Notes under the pieces: generated by a model
The model's input: only the letters and a program-made list of their open reading frames with translations
What the model was told of the DNA's origin: nothing
The model's database searches: none
NCBI RefSeq assembly: GCF_943736975.1
Contig: NZ_CALSFO010000001.1
Span: forward strand, 89,984-153,983
Direction: 5' to 3'
DNA: 64,000 nucleotides
From: Streptococcus sp. Marseille-Q0941
GTDB lineage: Bacteria > Bacillota > Bacilli > Lactobacillales > Streptococcaceae
Program-made: the position numbers and the translations under genes
In this document: positions 35,714 to 45,525 of the stretch, one piece after another
Numbering within the stretch: position 1 is the stretch's first letter
Layout: each line of letters begins with the position of its first letter

Positions 35714-36475
35714 ATGGCCAAAAATGTAGTCATCACAGGTGCAACATCAGGTATTGGTGAAGCCATTGCGCGTGCTTATCTAAAAGAAGGTGAGAATGTC
35801 GTTCTTACAGGACGCCGAACAGAAAGACTCGAAGCCCTAAAAAATGAGTTTTCAGAAGCCTTTCCAAATCAAAAAGTCTGGACCTTCCCGTTAGATGTAA
35901 CAGATATGAGCATGGTAAAGACCGTTTGTTTAGAAATTCTAGAAACTGTAGGTCAGATTGATATCTTGGTCAATAACGCCGGACTTGCTCTCGGACTGTC
36001 GCCTTATCAGAATTACGAAGAGTTGGATATGCTGACCATGCTAGATACCAATGTCAAGGGATTGATGGCAGTTACACGCTGTCTCCTGCCTTCCATGGTG
36101 GCTGCAAATCAAGGGCATATCATCAATATGGGATCTACTGCTGGCATCTACGTCTATGCAGGAGCAGCGGTCTATTCAGCAACCAAGGCTGCAGTCAAGA
36201 CCTTTTCAGATGGACTTCGAATTGATACCATTGCGACTGATATCAAGGTGACCACTATTCAGCCAGGTATTGTTGAAACAGATTTTTCAAAGGTTCGTTT
36301 TCATGGAGATGAGGCACGGGCGGCGACGGTCTATCAGGGACTCGAAGCCTTGCAGGCACAAGACATCGCTGATACTGTCGTTTATGTGACCAGTCAACCA
36401 CGACGAGTACAAATCACAGATATGACTATCATGGCCAATCAACAAGCAACTGGGTTTATGATTCATAGAGATTAA
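35714..36475 (+). CDS. Short-chain dehydrogenase/reductase, YdfG-like
   Basis: 253 residues. NADP-binding TGATSGIG at 8-15 with following Arg residues (TGRRTERLEAL) that favour NADP, NNAG at 87-90, and catalytic S141, Y154 and K158 (YSATK). It resembles the serine/3-hydroxy acid dehydrogenase YdfG group, so a small hydroxy acid is a likely substrate but this is inference. ATG 35714 follows GGAAGG; the ATG five codons earlier overlaps that site. A strong terminator follows. Confidence 0.8.
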   Translation: MAKNVVITGATSGIGEAIARAYLKEGENVVLTGRRTERLEALKNEFSEAFPNQKVWTFPLDVTDMSMVKTVCLEILETVGQIDILVNNAGLALGLSPYQNYEELDMLTMLDTNVKGLMAVTRCLLPSMVAANQGHIINMGSTAGIYVYAGAAVYSATKAAVKTFSDGLRIDTIATDIKVTTIQPGIVETDFSKVRFHGDEARAATVYQGLEALQAQDIADTVVYVTSQPRRVQITDMTIMANQQATGFMIHRD

Positions 36476-36483
36476 TAGTATTG

Positions 36484-36514
36484 AAAAAAAGTTACAAATG
36501 TTGTAACTTTTTTT
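36484..36514 (+). terminator. Terminator after the SDR gene
   Basis: A-run plus GTTACAA (36484-36497) pairs with TTGTAAC plus T-run (36501-36514). Confidence 0.9.
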
Positions 36515-36521
36515 ATTTTCC

Positions 36522-36529
36522 TTCGAATT
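36522..36529 (+). promoter_or_regulatory. Possible ComX (SigX) cin-box of ssbB
   Basis: TTCGAATT lies 20 bases before ATG 36550, after a T-rich stretch. It resembles the competence cin-box core TACGAATA. In pneumococcus ssbB is a late competence gene, so a cin-box is expected at this place. Two positions differ from the core, hence the low confidence. Confidence 0.45.
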
Positions 36530-36549
36530 GATAAGTAGGAGGATGAAAA

Positions 36550-36945
36550 ATGTATAATAAAGTTATCATGATTGGACGTTTAACGTCTACACCAGAATTG
36601 CACAAAACCAACAATGACAAGTCAGTGGCTCGTGCGACTATTGCTATTAACCGTCGTTTCAAGGACCAAAATGGGGAACGTGAAGCTGACTTCATTAACA
36701 TTGTTGTCTGGGGGAAACTTGCTGAAACTTTGGCTAGCTATGCAAGCAAAGGTAGTCTTATTTCTGTGGATGGGGAGCTTCGTACCCGTAAGTTCGAGAA
36801 GAATGGTCAGATCAACTATGTGACCGAAGTTCTCGCTACAAGTTTCCAGCTTTTAGAAAGTCGTGCCCAACGTGCTATGCGTGAAAATAATGCAGGCCAA
36901 GACTTAGCAGATCTGGTTTTGGAAGAGGAGGAACTTCCCTTCTAA
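36550..36945 (+). CDS. ssbB: Single-stranded DNA-binding protein, competence type
   Basis: 131 residues, one OB-fold domain (1-105: MYNKVIMIGRLTSTPEL, DFINIVVWGKLAETLASYASKGSLISVDGELRTR) and a short tail ending EEEELPF, an acidic tip like those that recruit partners. It lacks the long Gly/Gln-rich linker of the housekeeping SsbA, which matches SsbB, the protein that coats incoming DNA in competent pneumococci. GGAGG precedes ATG 36550. Its stop overlaps the first base of a BOX element. Confidence 0.88.
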   Translation: MYNKVIMIGRLTSTPELHKTNNDKSVARATIAINRRFKDQNGEREADFINIVVWGKLAETLASYASKGSLISVDGELRTRKFEKNGQINYVTEVLATSFQLLESRAQRAMRENNAGQDLADLVLEEEELPF

Positions 36946-37050
36946 TACTCTTAGAAAATCAAATTCAAACCGCGTTAGCTTCGCCTTGCCGTACTCAAGT
37001 ACAGTCTGCAGCTAGCTTCCTAGTTTGCTCTTTGATTTTCATTGAGTATA
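36945..37050 (+). repeat. BOX element, boxA-boxC type, second copy
   Basis: Starts ATACTCTTAGAAAATC and ends TTTGATTTTCATTGAGTAT; the plus strand carries the complement of the BOX-A1R primer region. No boxB. It is inverted relative to 32400-32503. It lies directly after ssbB and directly before another repeat. Confidence 0.88.
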
Positions 37051-37059
37051 AAATGATAG

Positions 37060-37240
37060 GAGGCTGGGACAAAAGTCCTAGCCTCTCAATTGTCTTTGGG
37101 GTGTCGAGCAAGACGCAGTGGTTGAGTGGGCTCTACTAGTCTGATTTCATCAGCTTTTACAGCTCTACTCAACTGTGCGGAGGTGGGACGACGAAATCGA
37201 ATTCTAACGAATGACCGATTTCTGTCCCACTCTCTTTTTT
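37060..37240 (+). repeat. Dispersed repeat of about 180 bp, copy 2
   Basis: About 94% identical to 12695-12876 and in the same orientation. It begins with the GAGGCTGGGAC-AAAA-GTCCTAGCCTC hairpin and ends with GTGGGAC...GTCCCAC plus TCTCTTTTTT, so it can terminate ssbB transcription. Together with the BOX element it fills most of the ssbB-groES gap. Confidence 0.85.
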
Positions 37241-37262
37241 ATGCTATAAATCAGACTTTTTT

Positions 37263-37279
37263 CTTGACTATTTTTGACC
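37263..37279 (+). promoter_or_regulatory. CtsR operator of groESL
   Basis: CTTGACT-ATT-TTTGACC is the reverse complement of a CtsR box (GGTCAAA-NAN-RGTCAAA), with one mismatch. It overlaps the -35 of the groE promoter, so groE should be under both CtsR and HrcA. Confidence 0.8.
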
Positions 37280-37291
37280 AAGTGATACAAT
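37264..37291 (+). promoter_or_regulatory. groESL promoter
   Basis: TTGACT (37264-37269), 16-base spacer, TACAAT (37286-37291) with TGA before it (extended -10). Confidence 0.85.
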
Positions 37292-37302
37292 AGAATTATG
37301 GT

Positions 37303-37329
37303 TTAGCACTCGTGTATAAAGAGTGCTAA
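37303..37329 (+). promoter_or_regulatory. CIRCE operator of groESL
   Basis: TTAGCACTC-N9-GAGTGCTAA, a perfect HrcA site, placed just after the predicted transcription start. Confidence 0.93.
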
Positions 37330-37358
37330 TAATATGATTGAATTATGGAGGAAGACAA

Positions 37359-37643
37359 ATGTTGAAACCATTAGGCGACCGTGTGGTCTTGAAAATTGAA
37401 GAAAAAGAAGCAACTGTTGGGGGATTTGTCCTCGCAAAATCAGCCCAAGAAGAAACGAAAACAGCTACAGTAGTGGCTACTGGACAAGGTGTTCGTACCT
37501 TGAGTGGTGAACTAGTTGCTCTAAGTGTAAAAGTTGGAGATCAGGTTTTAGTTGAAGCTCATGCAGGTATTGATGTCAAAGATGGGGATGAAAAATACCT
37601 CATCGTAGGTGAAGCTAGTATTTTGGCAATCATTGAAGAATAG
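37359..37643 (+). CDS. groES: Co-chaperonin GroES
   Basis: 94 residues. GroES caps the GroEL ring. N-terminus [17 protein letters not shown], mobile loop around [13 protein letters not shown], then [14 protein letters not shown] and the C-terminal [17 protein letters not shown] 37359 follows GGAGGAA; the earlier in-frame start at 37338 lies upstream of that site. The operon is preceded by CtsR and CIRCE operators. groEL follows after 15 bases. Confidence 0.96.
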   Translation: MLKPLGDRVVLKIEEKEATVGGFVLAKSAQEETKTATVVATGQGVRTLSGELVALSVKVGDQVLVEAHAGIDVKDGDEKYLIVGEASILAIIEE

Positions 37644-39278
<1,635 letters not shown>

Positions 39279-39288
39279 GAAATAAATA

Positions 39289-39325
39289 AAAACAGGTAGA
39301 AATCATCATTTCTACCTGTTTCTTT
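39289..39325 (+). terminator. Terminator after groEL
   Basis: AAACAGGTAGAAA pairs with TTTCTACCTGTTT around a short TCATCA loop, followed by a T-rich tail. Confidence 0.9.
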
Positions 39326-39334
39326 TAAATCATT

Positions 39335-39366
39335 TAAAAAGAGGGAGCTCAGCTTCCTCTTTTTAT
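39335..39366 (-). terminator. Terminator after serS (minus strand)
   Basis: AAAAAGAGG and CCTCTTTTT pair, with AGCT/AGCT inside. Arms are A-rich and T-rich, so it can work from both sides of the convergent groEL and serS genes. Confidence 0.8.
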
Positions 39367-39376
39367 AGTCCATGAA

Positions 39377-40651
39377 TTAAGGTTTGATGACCTCAGCTCC
39401 ACCCATGTATGGACGAAGAACTTCAGGAATAGTTACAGAACCATCTGCATTTTGATAGTTTTCAAGGATTGCTGCCACTGTACGTCCAACAGCCAATCCA
39501 GAACCATTCAAGGTATGAAGAAGTTTAACTTTACCATCTGCTTCATCACGGTAACGGATTTGGGCACGACGTGCTTGGAAATCTTCTGTGTTTGAACAGC
39601 TTGAGATTTCACGGTAAGTATTTTGTGCTGGGATCCAAACTTCCAAGTCGTAAGTCTTAGCAGCTGAGAAGCCCATATCTCCTGTAGAAAGAGCAACTAC
39701 ACGGTATGGAAGGTTGAGTTTTTGAAGGATGTTTTCAGCGTTGGCTGTCATTTTCTCCAATTCTTCATATGATTCTTCAGGTTTAGCAAATTTGACCATT
39801 TCAACCTTGTGGAATTGGTGCAGACGAATCAAGCCACGTGTATCACGACCAGCTGAACCAGCCTCAGAACGGAATGAAGGACTCATAGCAGTGAAGTAGA
39901 TTGGTAGGTCCTTTCCGTCAAGGATTTCATCACGGTAGTAGTTAGTCAAAGGCACTTCAGCGGTTGGAATAAGGACGTAGTTGGTGTCTTTCAATTCAAA
40001 AGTATCTTCCTTGAATTTTGGATATTGTCCTGTACCAAACATGGAATCATGGTTAACCATGTAAGGTGTGATGACTTCAGTATAACCTTCCTTACCATGT
40101 TCATCCAGCATAAAGTTGTAGATGGCACGTTCTAAACGAGCTCCGAGGCCTTTATAGAAGAGGAAACGAGCTCCAGTGACTTTTCCACCACGTTCCCAGT
40201 CAAGGATACCGAGGGCTTCACCAAGATCCCAGTGGGCTTTTGGTTCAAAGTCAAACTCACGAGGAGTTCCCCAACGGCGAACTTCTACGTTATCGTCTTC
40301 GTCTGCTCCAATAGGAACACTGTCAGCTGGAATGTTTGGAAGAGTCGTAGTAAATTCTGTCAATTTGGCATCGATTTCTGCTAATTCTGCATCCAATGCT
40401 TTGACTTCTGCAGAGAGAGTTTGCATGGCAGCAATCTTATCGTCTGCATTTTCCTTGTTGCGTTTAGCTTGAGCAATTTCAGCAGAAACCGTGTTACGTT
40501 CTGCCTTGAGAGTTTCAACCTTGACTAAGATGTCACGACGTTTAGCATCGATTTCTTTCATCTCATTTAAGATAGCAGCGTCTACACCACGTGTCGCCAA
40601 TTTTTCAGCGACAGCTTCAAAATCTGTACGAATTCGTTTGATATCTAACAT
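39377..40651 (-). CDS. serS: Seryl-tRNA synthetase
   Basis: 424 residues, class II synthetase. The N-terminal long coiled-coil arm (about 30-100, which holds the long variable arm of tRNA-Ser) is followed by the catalytic core: TAEVPLTN, motif 2 region [24 protein letters not shown], and motif 3 [18 protein letters not shown]. The open frame reaches back to 40717 through the T-box; MLDIKRIR from ATG 40651 after AAAGGAGA is the true start. Expression should rise when uncharged tRNA-Ser accumulates. Confidence 0.96.
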   Translation of the reverse strand: MLDIKRIRTDFEAVAEKLATRGVDAAILNEMKEIDAKRRDILVKVETLKAERNTVSAEIAQAKRNKENADDKIAAMQTLSAEVKALDAELAEIDAKLTEFTTTLPNIPADSVPIGADEDDNVEVRRWGTPREFDFEPKAHWDLGEALGILDWERGGKVTGARFLFYKGLGARLERAIYNFMLDEHGKEGYTEVITPYMVNHDSMFGTGQYPKFKEDTFELKDTNYVLIPTAEVPLTNYYRDEILDGKDLPIYFTAMSPSFRSEAGSAGRDTRGLIRLHQFHKVEMVKFAKPEESYEELEKMTANAENILQKLNLPYRVVALSTGDMGFSAAKTYDLEVWIPAQNTYREISSCSNTEDFQARRAQIRYRDEADGKVKLLHTLNGSGLAVGRTVAAILENYQNADGSVTIPEVLRPYMGGAEVIKP

Positions 40652-40668
40652 AAGTTCTCCTTTATATG

Positions 40669-40850
40669 AAAAAAGCACACCTGACAAAGCGTTGGAGTGG
40701 CAGAGCCACGGTTCCATCCAACTTCACAGATGTGCACTTGATTGTGTATTTGATTTAAAACAACGGTAGAATTTCAATTAACTCCTCTATCTGCTCACAG
40801 CAACCGCAGACTTTCTGAAAGACAAGCTTAACCTACTTATCCGTTTCTAT
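40669..40850 (-). promoter_or_regulatory. Serine T-box leader of serS
   Basis: Minus-strand leader. The T-box core TGGAACCGTGG is at about 40718-40708. The terminator hairpin joins GTTGGA/TCCAAC and GCACA/TGTGC and ends TTTTTT (40674-40669). TCT at 40770-40768 (in GAAATTCTACC) is the likely specifier, a serine codon followed by a purine. The leader begins at about 40845, just after the promoter. Confidence 0.85.
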
Positions 40851-40851
40851 G

Positions 40852-40880
40852 ATTATACTAAACTTTCTATTTTTTTGCAA
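40852..40880 (-). promoter_or_regulatory. serS promoter
   Basis: On the minus strand TTGCAA (40880-40875), 17-base spacer, TATAAT (40857-40852). The -35 lies inside the last codons of the DUF956 gene. Confidence 0.85.
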
Positions 40881-41238
40881 ATAGATTTTTGATTTTTTGA
40901 CCAATGATTTGGAGCAAGGTAGGAAGTTTTACCACCTTGTCATTTCCCAATTTTTCCCGAGCAATTTTAAGAATTTTTCCAGAATCTTTTGAAGCAAAGA
41001 GGAACTTTCCCTGATCTGTAAAGACTTCAAAATGACGACTAATTTTTCGACCAGAGACATTGGCTCCGATTTGATTAACGCTAGACCATGGGATTTGGAT
41101 GTAATCCTCAATATTGCGATCCGAGTAAAACTCCAAGGCTTGGTCTCCTACCAGAAATTTTCCAACTTTTCCTTGTATAGAGAGGTAAGAAGTTCCAGTA
41201 GTTTGTAAGTCAACGACTTTATTGAGAGATTGTGCCAT
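40867..41238 (-). CDS. manO: DUF956 family protein (ManO type)
   Basis: 123 residues. DUF956 proteins such as lactococcal ManO are linked to control of mannose-type PTS genes. The core FLVGDQALEFYSDRNIEDYIQIPWSSVNQIGANV is present. Here it is not next to man PTS genes but lies between lysC and serS. It starts 2 bases after the lysC stop with AAGGAAG upstream, so it is transcribed with lysC. The role at this locus is unknown; the gene symbol rests on family only. Confidence 0.72.
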   Translation of the reverse strand: MAQSLNKVVDLQTTGTSYLSIQGKVGKFLVGDQALEFYSDRNIEDYIQIPWSSVNQIGANVSGRKISRHFEVFTDQGKFLFASKDSGKILKIAREKLGNDKVVKLPTLLQIIGQKIKNLFAKK

Positions 41239-41240
41239 GT

Positions 41241-42605
41241 TTAGTCTTCCTTACTTTCACCGAAAAATGCTTGGTAGAGAGCTTTGATAGCAGCTTTTTC
41301 TTGGTCTTTTTGAACTACGAACATGATAGAAACTTCACTAGAACCTTGTGACATCATTTGAATGTTGATATTATTTTCAGATAAGGCACGAGTGGCTGTA
41401 GCAGTTACCCCGATATGGCGCTTCATTTTTTCGCCAACAATCATTATGATAGACAGGTCATGTTCGATTTCAGCGTGGTCAACTTCAGCTTTTTGGACTA
41501 ACTGACGGAGGATTTCTTCTTCCTTGATAGGAGTCAATTCTCGTGAACGTAGAATGATAGACAAATCATCGATACCTGTAGGCATGTGTTCCCAACCAAT
41601 ATTCAGCTCCTCAAGAATTTGGAGTACTTTACGACCAAAACCGATTTCGCGGTTCATCAGATATTTAGACATATTGATGCTGACGAAACCAGAGTCACCA
41701 GCAATTCCCACTACTGGGAATTTATCGCTACTGTGCTTCAGAACGATGCGAGTACCTGAATGGTCAGGATTATTAGTATTTTTGATAACGAGAGGGATTT
41801 TTCCGCGGTAGGCTGGAAGGAGTGCTTCGTCATGCAGTACAGAGAAACCTGCATAGGCCAATTCCCGCATTTCACGGTAGGTCAATTCAGGGATTGAGTG
41901 TGGTTTATGAATGATACCAGGATGGGCAGCAAAAATTCCGTCAACATCAGTAAAGTTCTCATAAAGATCAGCTTTTACCCCTGCTGCGATGATTGAACCC
42001 GTAATATCAGAACCACCACGAGAGAAGGTACAGATTTGATTCTCCTTGGTTACACCAAAGAATCCAGGGATAACAAGAACTTCTGTACTATTATTAAGTT
42101 CTTCAATCTTGTCGTAACTTGAAGGAATGATACGGGCATTTCCAGGTTCGCTTGTTACAACAATACCAGCTTCTCTCGGATGAACATAACGAGCCTCTAA
42201 TCCATTTTGGTTAAAGTAGGCTGCAATGAGTTTGGCATTATTGTTTTCTCCTGCAGCAAGAAATGTATCGTATAGAAATTCGTTGTTTTCAATTGGAAGA
42301 GTAGCAAGAGTTCGAATACTTTTAGAGATTCGTTCTAAAACAGCAGGTTTAAGTCCTAATTCGCTAACCATTGCCGCATATCGATCGATAATCCAATTTT
42401 GGCTAGCGCTGATATCATTTCCTGCTACATAATCACGATAATATTTAATTAAAGCATCAGTAACCTTGGTATCCTCAGCATCACGCTTTCCTGGTGCAGA
42501 TACAACTACAAAACGACGTTCAGGGTCAGTTTTTACAATGTTTAGAACCTTTTTCAACTGGCTTGCAGAGGCAAGTGAACTTCCTCCAAATTTTACAACC
42601 TTCAT
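41241..42605 (-). CDS. lysC: Aspartokinase
   Basis: 454 residues. It phosphorylates aspartate, the first step to lysine, threonine and methionine. The kinase domain begins KVVKFGGSSLA (1-11), with FSRGGSDITGS and FTDVDGIFAAHP; two ACT domains follow from about 310, ending in QMMSQGSSEVSIMFVV. There is no lysine riboswitch in the short leader, so feedback through the ACT domains is the visible control. GAGGAG precedes the ATG. Confidence 0.93.
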   Translation of the reverse strand: MKVVKFGGSSLASASQLKKVLNIVKTDPERRFVVVSAPGKRDAEDTKVTDALIKYYRDYVAGNDISASQNWIIDRYAAMVSELGLKPAVLERISKSIRTLATLPIENNEFLYDTFLAAGENNNAKLIAAYFNQNGLEARYVHPREAGIVVTSEPGNARIIPSSYDKIEELNNSTEVLVIPGFFGVTKENQICTFSRGGSDITGSIIAAGVKADLYENFTDVDGIFAAHPGIIHKPHSIPELTYREMRELAYAGFSVLHDEALLPAYRGKIPLVIKNTNNPDHSGTRIVLKHSSDKFPVVGIAGDSGFVSINMSKYLMNREIGFGRKVLQILEELNIGWEHMPTGIDDLSIILRSRELTPIKEEEILRQLVQKAEVDHAEIEHDLSIIMIVGEKMKRHIGVTATATRALSENNINIQMMSQGSSEVSIMFVVQKDQEKAAIKALYQAFFGESKED

Positions 42606-42633
42606 AAGAACTCCTCAGTTAGTATTTTATACG

Positions 42634-42662
42634 ATTATAGCAGAAAGAAGGTCTTTTTTCAA
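42634..42662 (-). promoter_or_regulatory. lysC promoter
   Basis: Minus strand: TTGAAA (42662-42657), 17-base spacer, TATAAT (42639-42634) with TGC before it. Confidence 0.82.
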
Positions 42663-42762
42663 TCTGGAATAGGAAAGGTCGTATCTTGTTAGAGGCCTAG
42701 ACATGATAGTATAGAAAATACACTTTTCAAAATCAGCCGATACACTTTCAGTCGATTTTTAC

Positions 42763-42791
42763 TTGTGAAAATGAGAAGAAAAAGATATACT
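42763..42791 (+). promoter_or_regulatory. fabM promoter
   Basis: TTGTGA (42763-42768), 17-base spacer, TATACT (42786-42791). No FabT box is visible here, unlike fabT and fabK. Confidence 0.7.
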
Positions 42792-42838
42792 TTGAAGATA
42801 AAATAATTTAATCATCTTTTTAAATTAAAGGAGTGGCT

Positions 42839-43624
42839 ATGAATCATATTATCTTTCAAATTCAAGACGATTTAGCAACAATTACTTTAAATCGTCCCGA
42901 TGTGGCGAATGGTTTCCATATTCCTATGTGTGAGGAAATTATAGAAGCACTGGAATTAGCTGAAAAAGACGCTTCTGTTTCATTTATTCTTATTAATGCT
43001 ATGGGAAAGGTGTTTTCAGTCGGTGGCGATTTAGTCGAGATGAAGCGCGCTGTTGATGAGGATGATATTGACTCTCTCGCTCGAATCGCTGAATTGGTTA
43101 ATACGATTTCTTATAAAATCAAGCAAATTCCTAAACCAATCATTATGGAAGTGGATGGAGCAGTTGCTGGAGCAGCAGCAAATATGGCCTTGGCAGTTGA
43201 TTTTTGTATTGCATCTGATAAAGCTAAGTTCATACAGGCTTTTGTAGGTGTAGGATTGGCTCCCGACGCGGGTGGATTATTCTTGCTGACGCGATCTCTA
43301 GGTGCGACTCGTGCAACTCAATTAGCTATGACAGGTGAAGCTTTCACTGCCGAAAAAGCAATGGAAGCAGGAGCTCTGTATCGTCTATGTATAAGTGAAC
43401 AATTAGAAAAAACGAGAGAACAATTGTTGAAGAAGTTGAGACGCGGTTCTACAAATTCCTACGCTGCTATTAAGAAGCTAGTTTGGGAAAGTGAATTCAA
43501 ACAGTGGAATGCATACGCTCAGCTTGAACTAGAATTGCAGAAATCACTATCCTATACGGAAGATTTCAAGGAAGGTGTTCGTGCACATTCTGAAAGAAGA
43601 CGTCCAAAATTTGTCGGGAAATAA
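42839..43624 (+). CDS. fabM: trans-2-decenoyl-ACP isomerase FabM
   Basis: 261 residues, enoyl-CoA hydratase/isomerase (crotonase) fold. In streptococci FabM turns trans-2-decenoyl-ACP into the cis-3 form, the branch point to unsaturated fatty acids. Oxyanion-hole segments are [12 protein letters not shown] and [18 protein letters not shown], and [15 protein letters not shown] contains the expected catalytic Asp. ATG 42839 lies 5 bases after AAAGGAG; GTG 42833 overlaps that site. Position before fabT confirms fabM over a degradative hydratase. Confidence 0.9.
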   Translation: MNHIIFQIQDDLATITLNRPDVANGFHIPMCEEIIEALELAEKDASVSFILINAMGKVFSVGGDLVEMKRAVDEDDIDSLARIAELVNTISYKIKQIPKPIIMEVDGAVAGAAANMALAVDFCIASDKAKFIQAFVGVGLAPDAGGLFLLTRSLGATRATQLAMTGEAFTAEKAMEAGALYRLCISEQLEKTREQLLKKLRRGSTNSYAAIKKLVWESEFKQWNAYAQLELELQKSLSYTEDFKEGVRAHSERRRPKFVGK

Positions 43625-43633
43625 ATAAAATAC

Positions 43634-43662
43634 TTGCGCAATTCTTTGAAGTTTGATATACT
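43634..43662 (+). promoter_or_regulatory. fabT promoter
   Basis: TTGCGC (43634-43639), 17-base spacer, TATACT (43657-43662) preceded by TGA. Confidence 0.75.
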
Positions 43663-43675
43663 TTTTCAGTCAAAT

Positions 43676-43692
43676 GTTTTGATTATTAAACT
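43676..43692 (+). promoter_or_regulatory. FabT operator of fabT
   Basis: GTTTTGATTATTAAACT is close to the FabT box ANTTTGATTATCAAATT (three differences). It lies just after the predicted transcription start, fitting autorepression. Confidence 0.75.
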
Positions 43693-43717
43693 TTTTTTGA
43701 TGAAGGAGGGAAGAGAA

Positions 43718-44152
43718 ATGGACTACCAACAAGTCAATGACTATTTAACATCAATTTTTAACAACGTCCTAGTGATCGAGGAAGTAAGCTTGCGAGGTAG
43801 TCGTTTTAAGGATATCTCTATCAAAGAAATGCACACGATTGATGTGATTGGCAAGTATCCAGAAGTTACTCCAAGTCAAGTTTCCAAAGAGTTGATGGTG
43901 ACTCTAGGGACTGTGACAACGAGTTTAAACAATTTGGAGCGAAAAGGATACATCGAACGTATCCGTTCAGATCAAGATCGTCGTGTAGTACATCTGCATT
44001 TGACAAAGAAAGGTCGTCTCGTTCACCGTCTTCATAAACGTTTCCATAAGGCCATGGTCGAAAGAATTATCGAGGGCATGAGTCCTGAAGAGATTGAAGT
44101 TATGGGAAAAGGGTTGACTAATCTTTATCACTTTTTGGAGGATTTGAAGTAA
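43718..44152 (+). CDS. fabT: Fatty acid synthesis repressor FabT
   Basis: 144 residues, MarR family. The winged helix includes [47 protein letters not shown] (about 50-95). FabT, with long-chain acyl-ACP as co-repressor, represses most fab genes but not fabM. The open frame reaches back to 43634, over the promoter and operator. ATG 43718 after AAGGAGGG gives the normal 144 residues. Its stop overlaps the fabH start by 1 base. Confidence 0.94.
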   Translation: MDYQQVNDYLTSIFNNVLVIEEVSLRGSRFKDISIKEMHTIDVIGKYPEVTPSQVSKELMVTLGTVTTSLNNLERKGYIERIRSDQDRRVVHLHLTKKGRLVHRLHKRFHKAMVERIIEGMSPEEIEVMGKGLTNLYHFLEDLK

Positions 44153-45126
44153 TGGCTTTTGCAAAAATAAGCCAGGTCGCTCATTATGCTCCAGAGCAGA
44201 TTATCACTAACGAAGACTTGGCTCAGGTCATGGATACGAGTGATGAATGGATCTCAAGTCGGACAGGGATTAAAGAACGCCATATTTCCAAGACAGAATC
44301 AACAGGAGATTTGGCTACAGAGGTTGCAAGACGACTTATAGAGAAGGCAGGGATTTCTGCTGAAGAGCTAGATTTCATCATTCTAGCGACTATGACACCT
44401 GACTCGATGATGCCTTCTACAGCAGCTCGTGTTCAGGCAAGAATTGGCGCTCATAAGGCTTTTGCCTATGATTTAACAGCCGCTTGTAGTGGATTTGTTT
44501 TTGCCCTATCAACTGCAGAAAAGTTCATTTCTTCAGGATCATATCGAAAGGGTCTGGTTATCGGTAGTGAGACTATGTCAAAATCTCTGGATTGGTCTGA
44601 TCGCTCAACAGCTGTCTTATTCGGAGATGGAGCTGGTGGTGTATTACTTGAGGCAAGTAACCAAAAACATTTCTTAGCTGAAAGTCTCAATAGCGATGGT
44701 TCTCGTGGTGAGTGTCTCACTTATGGACAGGCAGGATTGATTTCACCATTTTCTCTTCAAGAAGAACCAGATGTTTTCTTGAAGATGGATGGGAGAGCAG
44801 TTTTTGACTTTGCGATTCGAGACGTGGCAAAATCTATTAAAAAGACCATTGAAAAAAGTCCGATATCAGCAGAGGAATTAGATTTCCTCTTGCTTCATCA
44901 AGCTAATATTCGGATTTTAGACAAAATGGCTAGAAAAATTGGTGTAGACCGTGATAAGCTTCCTGCCAATATGATGAAGTATGGAAATACGAGCGCGGCA
45001 AGCATCCCAATTTTATTATCAGAGTGTGTAGAAGAGGGGCTCATCCATCTAGATGGTAGCCAAAAAATTCTCTTGTCAGGTTTCGGTGGAGGTTTGACAT
45101 GGGGCACACTTATTGTTACAATTTAG
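44152..45126 (+). CDS. fabH: 3-oxoacyl-ACP synthase III
   Basis: 324 residues. FabH starts fatty acid synthesis by condensing acetyl-CoA with malonyl-ACP. The catalytic triad is Cys112 (TAACSGF), His249 (LLHQANIRI) and Asn279 (YGNTSAAS). It starts at TAATG overlapping the fabT stop. acpP follows after 58 bases. The protein is full length with all active-site residues. Confidence 0.96.
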   Translation: MAFAKISQVAHYAPEQIITNEDLAQVMDTSDEWISSRTGIKERHISKTESTGDLATEVARRLIEKAGISAEELDFIILATMTPDSMMPSTAARVQARIGAHKAFAYDLTAACSGFVFALSTAEKFISSGSYRKGLVIGSETMSKSLDWSDRSTAVLFGDGAGGVLLEASNQKHFLAESLNSDGSRGECLTYGQAGLISPFSLQEEPDVFLKMDGRAVFDFAIRDVAKSIKKTIEKSPISAEELDFLLLHQANIRILDKMARKIGVDRDKLPANMMKYGNTSAASIPILLSECVEEGLIHLDGSQKILLSGFGGGLTWGTLIVTI

Positions 45127-45184
45127 GTAATCATGTGGTGATCACATTGTTATAAAAAAACTATTTATTTTAAAGGAGTCTATC

Positions 45185-45409
45185 ATGGCAGTATTTGAAA
45201 AAGTACAAGAAATTATCGTTGAAGAACTTGGAAAAGATGCATCAGAAGTAACACTTGAATCTACTTTTGATGATTTGGATGCAGATTCATTGGACTTGTT
45301 CCAAGTAATCTCAGAAATCGAAGACGCTTTTGATATCCAAATCGAAGCTGAAGACAACTTGAAAACAGTTGGCGACTTGGTTGCTTACGTTGAAGAGCAA
45401 ACTAAATAA
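45185..45409 (+). CDS. acpP: Acyl carrier protein
   Basis: 74 residues, strongly acidic. Ser35 in DADSLDLF is the phosphopantetheine site. It carries the growing acyl chain. AAAGGAG precedes ATG 45185. A hairpin with a weak T-run lies downstream, then a new FabT-controlled promoter for fabK, so acpP is the last gene of the fabT-fabH-acpP segment. Confidence 0.96.
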   Translation: MAVFEKVQEIIVEELGKDASEVTLESTFDDLDADSLDLFQVISEIEDAFDIQIEAEDNLKTVGDLVAYVEEQTK

Positions 45410-45426
45410 TTAGAATAAATAAAGAA

Positions 45427-45456
45427 GGAGTAGGGGAGACCCACTCCCTCTTGTTT
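45427..45456 (+). terminator. Terminator after acpP
   Basis: GGAGT and GGG pair with CCC and ACTCC (one bulged A) around GAGA, followed by CTCTTGTTT. The T-run is interrupted, so it may be partial. Confidence 0.6.
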
Positions 45457-45463
45457 AGGTAAT

Positions 45464-45480
45464 AGTTTGACGGTCAAATT
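45464..45480 (+). promoter_or_regulatory. FabT operator of fabK
   Basis: AGTTTGACGGTCAAATT, a near-perfect palindrome that differs by one base from the pneumococcal fabK box as I recall it. It abuts the -10 element TATAAT (45480-45485), so bound FabT would block the promoter. Confidence 0.88.
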
Positions 45481-45525
45481 ATAATAGATTCGAACTATTA
45501 CGTAAGCAAGACTTATGGAGGCAAT

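Noticed and set aside
37274..37291. TTGACC as an alternative -35 of groE
   Set aside because: The spacer to TACAAT would be only 6 bases; TTGACC is instead half of the CtsR box.
40652..40717. N-terminal extension of serS to 40717
   Set aside because: These codons fall in the T-box and its terminator; ATG 40651 has a proper ribosome site and gives the normal length.
42734..42760. Hairpin AAAATC..CGA/TCG..GATTTT between lysC and fabM as a terminator
   Set aside because: No gene reads into it from either side (lysC is divergent); the stem is interrupted, so I leave it unassigned.
45467..45495. TTGACG as the -35 of the fabK promoter with a -10 17 bases later
   Set aside because: The sequence at that distance (CGAACT) is not a -10; TATAAT at 45480-45485 is better, with TTGACG being part of the FabT box.
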